A stretch of 30,854 bases of DNA from Nymphaea colorata (taxonomy: Eukaryota; Streptophyta; Magnoliopsida; Nymphaeales; Nymphaeaceae). Position 1 is the first letter of the stretch. The number at the start of each line of letters is the position of its first letter. Shown piece after piece: positions 1 to 11,613 of the stretch. The notes under the pieces were generated by a model. It was given only the letters and a program-made list of their open reading frames with translations, made no database searches and was not told the origin of the DNA. The position numbers and the translations under genes are program-made. The DNA lies in contig NW_022205045.1 in the NCBI RefSeq assembly GCF_008831285.2, positions 1 to 30,854 on the forward strand, read 5' to 3'.

Positions 1-3000
1 CAAGTTCGTATCAATACAAGTGCGATTTAGTGATTCAAATGATCACACATACTTAATTGAATGTGCTTAACTTGTTGTTCATCCATATTGCTAGATTAAG
101 TGAATTCAAATCATAAGTTTGTTAAAAATATGATTTGAGTGATTCATTTGGTGTCTTATAATTAACCTAATGTGTTCACTCGTTATGACATCTATGATCA
201 ACGATTTAAACGATAAAAACTCACAAGTTTATATGGATGTAAAGGAGACCTATGGATTAGTTTAGTTGATCCCTTGTAGTTTGTTCATAAGTTGAACATG
301 TTGTTACATCTCATTCATTTGTATCATAGCACACTAATCACTCGTCTCATACGAGTGAGATTTAAGTGATTCATTTGATCACGCATACTTAATTGAATGT
401 GCTTAACTTGTTGTTACGTCATATTAAATGATTTAGTATATTGAAATCATAGGTTTGTATGGAAATGAATGAGATTTGAGTGATTCATTTGGTGTCTTGT
501 AGGTAACCTAATATGTTTCACTTGTTATTACATATATTTGATCACATATATTTAATGAGAGATTAAATGATTCATTTTCACTTGTTATTACATATATTTG
601 ATCAATATATTTAATTGAGTGTGCGTAGCCATTTGTTACATACGTAAGAATGACTTAGTGGCTTGAAATAAGAAGTTCGTTTGGAAATGAATGAGAGTCA
701 GGTCATTAAGTTGGTCCTTACAGTTAATTAGTGTATTTCACTTGTATTACATATATAATGAATGATTTAAATGATTGAAATCGCAAGTTCATATGGATAC
801 AAATGGATCTATGCATTACTTTGAATGCGTGTAATTAGTCCGATGAGTTGAATTTGTTGTTACATCTATAGTGAACGATCTAAAGGATTGAAATCACGCG
901 TTCGTACCAATACAAGTGAGATTTAAATGATTCATATGATCATGCATGCTTAATTGAATGTGTTTAACTTGTTGTTACATCTATATTAAATGATTTAGTA
1001 GATCGAAATCACAAGTTTGTATGAAAATGAATGAGATTCGAGTGATTCATTTGGTGTCTTATGGTTTACTAATGTGTTTCACTAGTTGTTATTTATAATG
1101 ATTCTTAATACGGATGTCTTAACAAGTGATTCATTTGGTGTCATATAGTTAACCTAATGTGTTTCACTTGTAATTTAATTGAATGTGCTTAACAAGTGAA
1201 TTAGGTTAACAATAGGGCACCAAATGAATCACTAAATCTCATTCATTTTCATGCAAGCTGTGATTTCAATCTACTAAATCATTTAACATGGATATAACAA
1301 TAAGTCAAGTACATTCAATAAAGTATGCGTGATCATATGAATCACTTAAATCTGACTCGTATTGGTACGACTATAGTGCACGATCTAAAGGATTGAAATT
1401 ACAAGTTGTATCAATACAGTGCGATTTAAGTGATTCAAATGATCACACATACTTAATTGAATGTGCTTAACTTATTGTTACATCCATGTTGCTTGATTAA
1501 GTGAACTGAAATCACAAGTTTGTATGAAAATGAATGTGATTCGAGTGATTCATTTGGTGTCTTATAGTTAACCTAACGTGTTTCACATGTTATTACATCC
1601 ATGATCAATGATTTAAATAATTAAAATCACAAGTTTATATGGATATAAAGGAGACCTATGCATTAGTTTGATCCTTTCTAGTTTGTACGATAAGTTGAAC
1701 ATGTTGTTACATCTATAGTGATCGATGCACAAGTTCACATCAATACGAGTGGGATTTAAGTGATTCAATTGATCACGCATATTTAATTGAATGTACTTAA
1801 CTTGTTGTTACGTTTATATTAAATGATTTAGTAAATTCAAATCATAGGTTTATATGAAAATGAATGGGATTCGAGTGATTCATTTGGTGTCTTACAGGTA
1901 ACTTAATGTGTTTCACTTGTTATTACATACATTTGATCACTTATGTTTAATCGAGAGATTATGTGATTCATTTTTACTTGTTCTTACATACATTTGATAA
2001 CTTATATTTAATTGAATGTGCGTAACCATTTGTTACATACGTATAGAATGACTTAGTGGCTTGAAAAAAGAAGTCCGTTTGGAAATGAATGAGAGTCAAG
2101 TCACTATATTGGTCCCTTATAGTTAATCTAATGTATTTCACTTGTTATTACATCTATAATGAATGATTTAAATGGTTGAAATCACAAGTTTATATGGATG
2201 CAAATGGTTGAAGTCACTATATTTGTACACGTGTAGTTAGTCCGATGAGTTGAATTTGTTGTTACATCTATAGGGAACGTTCTAAAGGATTGAAATCACA
2301 TGTTCGTACGAATACAAGTGAGATTTAAGTGATTCATATAATCATGCATACTTAATTGAATGTGTTTAACTTGTTGTTACGTCTATAATAAATGATTTAG
2401 TAGATTGAAATCACAAGTTTGTGCGAAAATGAATGAGATTCGAGTGATTCATTTGGTGTCTTGTAGTTAACCTATTGTGTTTCACTTGTTATTACATCTT
2501 TGATCAATGATTTAAATGATTAAAACTTACAAGTTTGTATGGATATAAAGGAGACCTATGCATTAGTTTGATCCCTTGTAGTTAGTTCAATAAGTTGAAC
2601 TAGTTCTTACATCTATGGTGATCGATGTAAGGAATTGAAATCACAAGTTCGTATCAATACGAGTGGGATTTAAGTGATTCATTTTATCACACATACGTAA
2701 TTGAATGTGCTTAACTTGTTGTTACGTCTATATTAAATGATTTAGTAGATTAAAATCATAGGTTTGTATGAAAATGAATGATATTGGAGTGATTCATTTG
2801 GTGTCTTGTAAGTAACCTAATGTGTTTCACTTGTTATTACATATATTTGATCACTTATATTTAATTGAGAGATTAAGTGATTGATTTTCACTTGTTATTA
2901 CATATAATTGATCACTTGTATTTAATTGAATGTGCGTGACCATTTCTTACTTACGTATAGAATGACCTAGTGGCTTTGATACCAGAAGTTCGTTTGGAAT

Positions 3001-3126
3001 ACATATATAATGAATGATTTAAATGATTGAAATCACATGTTCATGTGGATACAAACGCGTGTAGTTAGTCCGATGAGTTGAATTTATTGTTACAACTATA
3101 GTGCACGATCTAAATGATTGAAATCA
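1..3126 (+). repeat. Higher-order repeat copy 1
   Basis: A full-length unit (3126 bp against 3154-3155 in copies 3 and 4), with the order block 1, palindromic segment, block 2, block 3. The shortfall comes mainly from scattered one-base losses in the first ~1.4 kb relative to the later copies, for example in the runs near 32, 264, 290 and 320-350. From ~1450 onward it follows copies 3 and 4 closely. The arms of its palindrome are within 902-1370. Confidence 0.9.
902..1370. repeat. Large inverted repeat of HOR copy 1
   Basis: The forward arm starts at TCGTACCAATACAAGTGAG. The inverted arm ends at ATTGGTACGA (1370). The copy has a few one-base losses but is complete. Confidence 0.88.
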
Positions 3127-5304
3127 CAAGTTCGTATCAATACAAGTGCGATTTAAGTGATTCAAATGATCACACATACTTAATTGAATGTGCTTAACTT
3201 GTTGTTACATCCATATTGCTAGATTAAGTGAATTCAAATCACAAGTTTGTGTGAAAATAAATGAGATTTGAGTGATTCATTTGGTGTCTTATAATTAACC
3301 TAATGTGTTTCACTCGTTATGACATCTATGATCAACGATTTAAACGATAAAAACTCACAAGTTTATATGGATGTAAAGGAGACCTATGGATTAGTTTAGT
3401 TTGATCCCTTGTAGTTTGTTCAATAAGTTGAACATGTTGTTACATCTCATTCATTTGTATCCATACGCACACTAAATCACTCGTCTCGATACGAGTGAGA
3501 TTTAAGTGATTCATTTGATCACGCATACTTAATTGAATGTGCTTAACTTGTTGTTACGTCTATATTAAATGATTTAGTATATTGAAATCATAGGTTTGTA
3601 TGGAAATGAATGAGATTTGAGTGATTCATTTGGTGTCTTGTAGGTAACCTAATATGTTTCACTTGTTATTACATATATTTGATCACATATATTTAATTGA
3701 GAGATTAAATGATTCATTTTCACTTGTTATTACATATATTTGATCAATATATTTAATTGAGTGTGCGTAGCCATTTGTTACATACGTATAGAATGACTTA
3801 GTGGCTTGAAATAAGAAGTTCGTTTGGAAATGAATGAGAGTCAGGTCATTAAGTTGGTCCCTTACAGTTAATCTAGTGTATTTCACTTGTTATTACATCT
3901 ATAATGAATGATTTAATGATTGAAATCGCAAGTTCATATGGATACAAATGGGATCTATGCATTACTTTGAATGCGTGTAATTAGTCCGATGAGTTGAATT
4001 TGTTGTTACATCTATAGTGAACGATCTAAAGGATTGAAATCACGCGTTCGTACCAATACAAGTGAGATTTAAATGATTCATATGATCATGCATGCTTAAT
4101 TGAATGTGTTTAACTTGTTGTTACATCTATATTAAATGATTTAGTAGATCGAAATCACAAGTTTGTATGAAAATGAATGAGATTCGAGTGATTCATTTGG
4201 TGTCTTATGGTTTACCTAATGTGTTTCACTAGTTGTTACATTTATAATGATTCTTAATACGGATGTCCTTAACAAGTGATTCATTTGGTGTCATATAGTT
4301 AACCTAATGTGTTTCACTTGTAATTTAATTGAATGTGCTTAACAAGTGAATTAGGTTAACAATAGGCACCAAATGAATCACTCAAATCTCATTCATTTTC
4401 ATGCAAGCCTGTGATTTCAATCTACTAAATCATTTAACATGGATATAACAATAAGTCAAGTACATTCAATAAAGTATGCGTGATCATATGAATCACTTAA
4501 ATCTGATTCATAGTGCGATTAAGTGATCAATGATCATACATATTAATTAAATGTCTTAATTATTGTTACATCATTTGCTTGATTAAGTGAACTGAAATCA
4601 CAAGTTTGTATGAAAATGAATGTATTCGAGTGATTCATTTGGTGTCTTATAGTTAACTAGTGTTTCACTGTTATTACATCATGATCAAGATTTAAATAAT
4701 TAAAACTCACAAGTTTATATGGATATAAAGGAGACCTATGCATTAGTTTGATCCTTGTAGTTAGTTCAATAAGTTGAACTAGTTCTTACATCTATGGTGA
4801 TCGATGTAAGGAATTGAAATCACAAGTTCGTATCAATACGAGTGGGATTTAAGTGATTCATTTTATCACACATACGTAATTGAATGTGCTTAACTTGTTG
4901 TTACGTCTATATTAAATGATTTAGTAGATTAAAATCATAGGTTTGTATGAAAATGAATGATATTGGAGTGATTCATTTGGTGTCTTTAAGTAACCTAATG
5001 TGTTTCACTTGTTATTACATATATTTGATCACTTATATTTAATTGAGAGATTAAGTGATTCATTTTCACTTGTTATTACATATAATTGATCACTTGTATT
5101 TAATTGAATGTGCGTGACCATTTCTTACTTACGTATAGAATGACCTAGTGGCTTTGATACCAGAAGTTCGTTTGGAATACATATATAATGAATGATTTAA
5201 ATGATTGAAATCACATGTTCATGTGGATACAAACGCGTGTAGTTAGTCCGATGAGTTGAATTTATTGTTACAACTATAGTGCACGATCTAAATGATTGAA
5301 ATCA
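3127..5304 (+). repeat. Higher-order repeat copy 2, lacking one block
   Basis: The copy is 2178 bp, about 977 bp shorter than the norm. Most of this is explained by loss of one complete 899-bp block. At about 4740-4758 the sequence passes from block-2 type C (ATGCATTAGTTTGATCC) directly into the block-3 version of the same monomer. A second loss of about 60 bp lies near 4507-4517, at the end of the inverted palindrome arm. The flanking 4505-4700 stretch carries many one- and two-base deletions. Confidence 0.9.
4048..4506. repeat. Large inverted repeat of HOR copy 2, outer end truncated
   Basis: The forward arm begins at 4048. The inverted arm stops at AATCACTTAAATCTGA and lacks the terminal CTCGTATTGGTACGA seen in other copies, so the outermost ~15-20 pairs of the stem are lost. 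Confidence 0.85.
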
Positions 5305-5655
5305 CAAGTTCGTATCAATACAAGTGCGATTTAAGTGATTCAAATGATCACACATACTTAATTGAATGTGCTTAACTTGTTGTTACATCCATATTGCTAG
5401 ATTAAGTGAATTCAAATCACAAGTTTGTGTGAAAATAAATGAGATTTGAGTGATTCATTTGGTGTCTTATAATTAACCTAATGTGTTTCACTCGTTATGA
5501 CATCTATGATCAACGATTTAAACGATAAAAACTCACAAGTTTATATGGATGTAAAGGAGACCTATGGATTAGTTTAGTTTGATCCCTTGTAGTTTGTTCA
5601 ATAAGTTGAACATGTTGTTACATCTCATTCATTTGTATCCATACGCACACTAAAT

Positions 5656-5675
5656 CACTCGTCTCGATACGAGTG
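5656..5675. repeat. Short perfect hairpin at a minor inversion junction
   Basis: The stem CACTCGT (5656-5662) pairs with ACGAGTG (5669-5675) around a six-base loop. About 40 bp to the left, the reverse complement reads GTATGGATACAAATGAATG, which resembles the start of a C-type monomer. This looks like a small inverted monomer fragment. The same feature recurs at the equivalent place in every copy, for example near 3477-3496. Confidence 0.75.
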
Positions 5676-5837
5676 AGATTTAAGTGATTCATTTGATCAC
5701 GCATACTTAATTGAATGTGCTTAACTTGTTGTTACGTCTATATTAAATGATTTAGTATATTGAAATCATAGGTTTGTATGGAAATGAATGAGATTTGAGT
5801 GATTCATTTGGTGTCTTGTAGGTAACCTAATATGTTT

Positions 5838-5939
5838 CACTTGTTATTACATATATTTGATCACATATATTTAATTGAGAGATTAAATGATTCATTTTCA
5901 CTTGTTATTACATATATTTGATCAATATATTTAATTGAG
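5838..5939. repeat. Short 61-bp partial tandem duplication (x piece)
   Basis: CACTTGTTATTACATATATT begins at 5838 and again at 5899. Each is followed by TTGATCA and TTTAATTGAG, giving a 61-bp period shorter than the ~115-bp monomer. It is present at the same place in the B-x-D junction of the blocks throughout the array. Confidence 0.8.
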
Positions 5940-6225
5940 TGTGCGTAGCCATTTGTTACATACGTATAGAATGACTTAGTGGCTTGAAATAAGAAGTTCG
6001 TTTGGAAATGAATGAGAGTCAGGTCATTAAGTTGGTCCCTTACAGTTAATCTAGTGTATTTCACTTGTTATTACATCTATAATGAATGATTTAATGATTG
6101 AAATCGCAAGTTCATATGGATACAAATGGGATCTATGCATTACTTTGAATGCGTGTAATTAGTCCGATGAGTTGAATTTGTTGTTACATCTATAGTGAAC
6201 GATCTAAAGGATTGAAATCACGCGT

Positions 6226-6700
6226 TCGTACCAATACAAGTGAGATTTAAATGATTCATATGATCATGCATGCTTAATTGAATGTGTTTAACTTGTTGTT
6301 ACATCTATATTAAATGATTTAGTAGATCGAAATCACAAGTTTGTATGAAAATGAATGAGATTCGAGTGATTCATTTGGTGTCTTATGGTTTACCTAATGT
6401 GTTTCACTAGTTGTTACATTTATAATGATTCTTAATACGGATGTCCTTAACAAGTGATTCATTTGGTGTCATATAGTTAACCTAATGTGTTTCACTTGTA
6501 ATTTAATTGAATGTGCTTAACAAGTGAATTAGGTTAACAATAGGGCACCAAATGAATCACTCAAATCTCATTCATTTTCATGCAAGCCTGTGATTTCAAT
6601 CTACTAAATCATTTAACATGGATATAACAATAAGTCAAGTACATTCAATAAAGTATGCGTGATCATATGAATCACTTAAATCTGACTCGTATTGGTACGA
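6226..6700. repeat. Large inverted repeat (predicted hairpin) of HOR copy 3
   Basis: The forward arm 6226-6396 (monomers A and B in normal orientation) matches the reverse complement of 6528-6700, with scattered mismatches and small indels. About 131 bp separate the arms. Inside this spacer a second forward copy (6453-6486) of the end of the arm could compete for pairing with 6528-6561. The structure is an inverted A-B pair fixed within the repeat unit, so it was amplified together with the unit. Confidence 0.92.
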
Positions 6701-8458
6701 CTATAGTGCACGATCTAAAGGATTGAAATTACAAGTTCGTATCAATACAAGTGCGATTTAAGTGATTCAAATGATCACACATACTTAATTGAATGTGCTT
6801 AACTTATTGTTACATCCATGTTGCTTGATTAAGTGAACTGAAATCACAAGTTTGTATGAAAATGAATGTGATTCGAGTGATTCATTTGGTGTCTTATAGT
6901 TAACCTAACGTGTTTCACATGTTATTACATCCATGATCAATGATTTAAATAATTAAAACTCACAAGTTTATATGGATATAAAGGAGACCTATGCATTAGT
7001 TTGATCCTTTCTAGTTTGTACGATAAGTTGAACATGTTGTTACATCTATAGTGATCGATGCACAAGTTCACATCAATACGAGTGGGATTTAAGTGATTCA
7101 ATTGATCACGCATATTTAATTGAATGTACTTAACTTGTTGTTACGTTTATATTAAATGATTTAGTAAATTCAAATCATAGGTTTATATGAAAATGAATGG
7201 GATTCGAGTGATTCATTTGGTGTCTTACAGGTAACTTAATGTGTTTCACTTGTTATTACATACATTTGATCACTTATGTTTAATCGAGAGATTATGTGAT
7301 TCATTTTTACTTGTTCTTACATACATTTGATAACTTATATTTAATTGAATGTGCGTAACCATTTGTTACATACGTATAGAATGACTTAGTGGCTTGAAAA
7401 AAGAAGTCCGTTTGGAAATGAATGAGAGTCAAGTCACTATATTGGTCCCTTATAGTTAATCTAATGTATTTCACTTGTTATTACATCTATAATGAATGAT
7501 TTAAATGGTTGAAATCACAAGTTTATATGGATCAAATGGTTGAAGTCACTATATTTGTACACGTGTAGTTAGTCCGATGAGTTGAATTTGTTGTTACATC
7601 TATAGGGAACGTTCTAAAGGATTGAAATCACATGTTCGTACGAATACAAGTGAGATTTAAGTGATTCATATAATCATGCATACTTAATTGAATGTGTTTA
7701 ACTTGTTGTTACGTCTATAATAAATGATTTAGTAGATTGAAATCACAAGTTTGTGCGAAAATGAATGAGATTCGAGTGATTCATTTGGTGTCTTGTAGTT
7801 AACCTATTGTGTTTCACTTGTTATTACATCTTTGATCAATGATTTAAATGATTAAAACTTACAAGTTTGTATGGATATAAAGGAGACCTATGCATTAGTT
7901 TGATCCCTTGTAGTTAGTTCAATAAGTTGAACTAGTTCTTACATCTATGGTGATCGATGTAAGGAATTGAAATCACAAGTTCGTATCAATACGAGTGGGA
8001 TTTAAGTGATTCATTTTATCACACATACGTAATTGAATGTGCTTAACTTGTTGTTACGTCTATATTAAATGATTTAGTAGATTAAAATCATAGGTTTGTA
8101 TGAAAATGAATGATATTGGAGTGATTCATTTGGTGTCTTGTAAGTAACCTAATGTGTTTCACTTGTTATTACATATATTTGATCACTTATATTTAATTGA
8201 GAGATTAAGTGATTCATTTTCACTTGTTATTACATATAATTGATCACTTGTATTTAATTGAATGTGCGTGACCATTTCTTACTTACGTATAGAATGACCT
8301 AGTGGCTTTGATACCAGAAGTTCGTTTGGAATACATATATAATGAATGATTTAAATGATTGAAATCACATGTTCATGTGGATACAAACGCGTGTAGTTAG
8401 TCCGATGAGTTGAATTTATTGTTACAACTATAGTGCACGATCTAAATGATTGAAATCA

Positions 8459-11400
8459 CAAGTTCGTATCAATACAAGTGCGATTTAAGTGATTCAAATG
8501 ATCACACATACTTAATTGAATGTGCTTAACTTGTTGTTACATCCATATTGCTAGATTAAGTGAATTCAAATCACAAGTTTGTGTGAAAATAAATGAGATT
8601 TGAGTGATTCATTTGGTGTCTTATAATTAACCTAATGTGTTTCACTCGTTATGACATCTATGATCAACGATTTAAACGATAAAAACTCACAAGTTTATAT
8701 GGATGTAAAGGAGACCTATGGATTAGTTTAGTTTGATCCCTTGTAGTTTGTTCAATAAGTTGAACATGTTGTTACATCTCATTCATTTGTATCCATACGC
8801 ACACTAAATCACTCGTCTCGATACGAGTGAGATTTAAGTGATTCATTTGATCACGCATACTTAATTGAATGTGCTTAACTTGTTGTTACGTCTATATTAA
8901 ATGATTTAGTATATTGAAATCATAGGTTTGTATGGAAATGAATGAGATTTGAGTGATTCATTTGGTGTCTTGTAGGTAACCTAATATGTTTCACTTGTTA
9001 TTACATATATTTGATCACATATATTTAATTGAGAGATTAAATGATTCATTTTCACTTGTTATTACATATATTTGATCAATATATTTAATTGAGTGTGCGT
9101 AGCCATTTGTTACATACGTATAGAATGACTTAGTGGCTTGAAATAAGAAGTTCGTTTGGAAATGAATGAGAGTCAGGTCATTAAGTTGGTCCCTTACAGT
9201 TAATCTAGTGTATTTCACTTGTTATTACATCTATAATGAATGATTTAAATGATTGAAATCGCAAGTTCATATGGATACAAATGGGATCTATGCATTACTT
9301 TGAATGCGTGTAATTAGTCCGATGAGTTGAATTTGTTGTTACATCTATAGTGAACGATCTAAAGGATTGAAATCACGCGTTCGTACCAATACAAGTGAGA
9401 TTTAAATGATTCATATGATCATGCATGCTTAATTGAATGTGTTTAACTTGTTGTTACATCTATATTAAATGATTTAGTAGATCGAAATCACAAGTTTGTA
9501 TGAAAATGAATGAGATTCGAGTGATTCATTTGGTGTCTTATGGTTTACCTAATGTGTTTCACTAGTTGTTACATTTATAATGATTCTTAATACGGATGTC
9601 CTTAACAAGTGATTCATTTGGTGTCATATAGTTAACCTAATGTGTTTCACTTGTAATTTAATTGAATGTGCTTAACAAGTGAATTAGGTTAACAATAGGG
9701 CACCAAATGAATCACTCAAATCTCATTCATTTTCATGCAAGCCTGTGATTTCAATCTACTAAATCATTTAACATGGATATAACAATAAGTCAAGTACATT
9801 CAATAAAGTATGCGTGATCATATGAATCACTTAAATCTGACTCGTATTGGTACGACTATAGTGCACGATCTAAAGGATTGAAATTACAAGTTCGTATCAA
9901 TACAAGTGCGATTTAAGTGATTCAAATGATCACACATACTTAATTGAATGTGCTTAACTTATTGTTACATCCATGTTGCTTGATTAAGTGAACTGAAATC
10001 ACAAGTTTGTATGAAAATGAATGTGATTCGAGTGATTCATTTGGTGTCTTATAGTTAACCTAACGTGTTTCACATGTTATTACATCCATGATCAATGATT
10101 TAAATAATTAAAACTCACAAGTTTATATGGATATAAAGGAGACCTATGCATTAGTTTGATCCTTTCTAGTTTGTACGATAAGTTGAACATGTTGTTACAT
10201 CTATAGTGATCGATGCACAAGTTCACATCAATACGAGTGGGATTTAAGTGATTCAATTGATCACGCATATTTAATTGAATGTACTTAACTTGTTGTTACG
10301 TTTATATTAAATGATTTAGTAAATTCAAATCATAGGTTTATATGAAAATGAATGGGATTCGAGTGATTCATTTGGTGTCTTACAGGTAACTTAATGTGTT
10401 TCACTTGTTATTACATACATTTGATCACTTATGTTTAATCGAGAGATTATGTGATTCATTTTTACTTGTTCTTACATACATTTGATAACTTATATTTAAT
10501 TGAATGTGCGTAACCATTTGTTACATACGTATAGAATGACTTAGTGGCTTGAAAAAAGAAGTCCGTTTGGAAATGAATGAGAGTCAAGTCACTATATTGG
10601 TCCCTTATAGTTAATCTAATGTATTTCACTTGTTATTACATCTATAATGAATGATTTAAATGGTTGAAATCACAAGTTTATATGGATCAAATGGTTGAAG
10701 TCACTATATTTGTACACGTGTAGTTAGTCCGATGAGTTGAATTTGTTGTTACATCTATAGGGAACGTTCTAAAGGATTGAAATCACATGTTCGTACGAAT
10801 ACAAGTGAGATTTAAGTGATTCATATAATCATGCATACTTAATTGAATGTGTTTAACTTGTTGTTACGTCTATAATAAATGATTTAGTAGATTGAAATCA
10901 CAAGTTTGTGCGAAAATGAATGAGATTCGAGTGATTCATTTGGTGTCTTGTAGTTAACCTATTGTGTTTCACTTGTTATTACATCTTTGATCAATGATTT
11001 AAATGATTAAAACTTACAAGTTTGTATGGATATAAAGGAGACCTATGCATTAGTTTGATCCCTTGTAGTTAGTTCAATAAGTTGAACTAGTTCTTACATC
11101 TATGGTGATCGATGTAAGGAATTGAAATCACAAGTTCGTATCAATACGAGTGGGATTTAAGTGATTCATTTTATCACACATACGTAATTGAATGTGCTTA
11201 ACTTGTTGTTACGTCTATATTAAATGATTTAGTAGATTAAAATCATAGGTTTGTATGAAAATGAATGATATTGGAGTGATTCATTTGGTGTCTTGTAAGT
11301 AACCTAATGTGTTTCACTTGTTATTACATATATTTGATCACTTATATTTAATTGAGAGATTAAGTGATTCATTTTCACTTGTTATTACATATAATTGATC

Positions 11401-11613
11401 ACTTGTATTTAATTGAATGTGCGTGACCATTTCTTACTTACGTATAGAATGACCTAGTGGCTTTGATACCAGAAGTTCGTTTGGAATACATATATAATGA
11501 ATGATTTAAATGATTGAAATCACATGTTCATGTGGATACAAACGCGTGTAGTTAGTCCGATGAGTTGAATTTATTGTTACAACTATAGTGCACGATCTAA
11601 ATGATTGAAATCA
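8459..11613 (+). repeat. Higher-order repeat copy 4 (reference-like)
   Basis: A complete unit of 3155 bp. Block 1 is 8459-9375, the palindromic segment 9376-9886, block 2 9887-10785 and block 3 10786-11613. By eye it matches copy 3 almost base for base, which implies very recent amplification or conversion. An alignment would give the exact identity. Confidence 0.93.
9381..9855. repeat. Large inverted repeat of HOR copy 4
   Basis: Same organisation as in copy 3: forward arm from TCGTACC at 9381, inverted arm ending GGTACGA at 9855. Confidence 0.9.

Larger units (their letters stand above)
5305..8458 (+). repeat. Higher-order repeat copy 3 (reference-like)
   Basis: A complete unit of 3154 bp. 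Parts: block 1 at 5305-6220 (916 bp), palindromic segment at 6221-6731 (511 bp), block 2 at 6732-7630 (899 bp), block 3 at 7631-8458 (828 bp). Blocks 1 and 2 have the order A-B-C-A-B-x-D-C'. In block 3 monomer D is cut short (near 8318-8345) and joins directly to a short ATAATGAATGATTTAAATG stretch. The one-base length difference from copy 4 lies near 6093, in an A run. Confidence 0.93.

Noticed and set aside
3817-3840. CENP-B box-like TTCGTTTGGAAATG in monomer D and TTCGTACCAATAC in monomer A
   Set aside because: The TTCG start fits, but the CGGG core part is absent, and a CENP-B system is not established in plants.
3683-3886. Identical 67-codon minus-strand open frame recurring at 3683, 5861, 9015 and 12170
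   Set aside because: It lies wholly inside satellite monomers and is identical only because the copies are homogenised. It is not open in copy 1 (small deletions), is deleted in copy 6, and has no domain. It is not a gene family.
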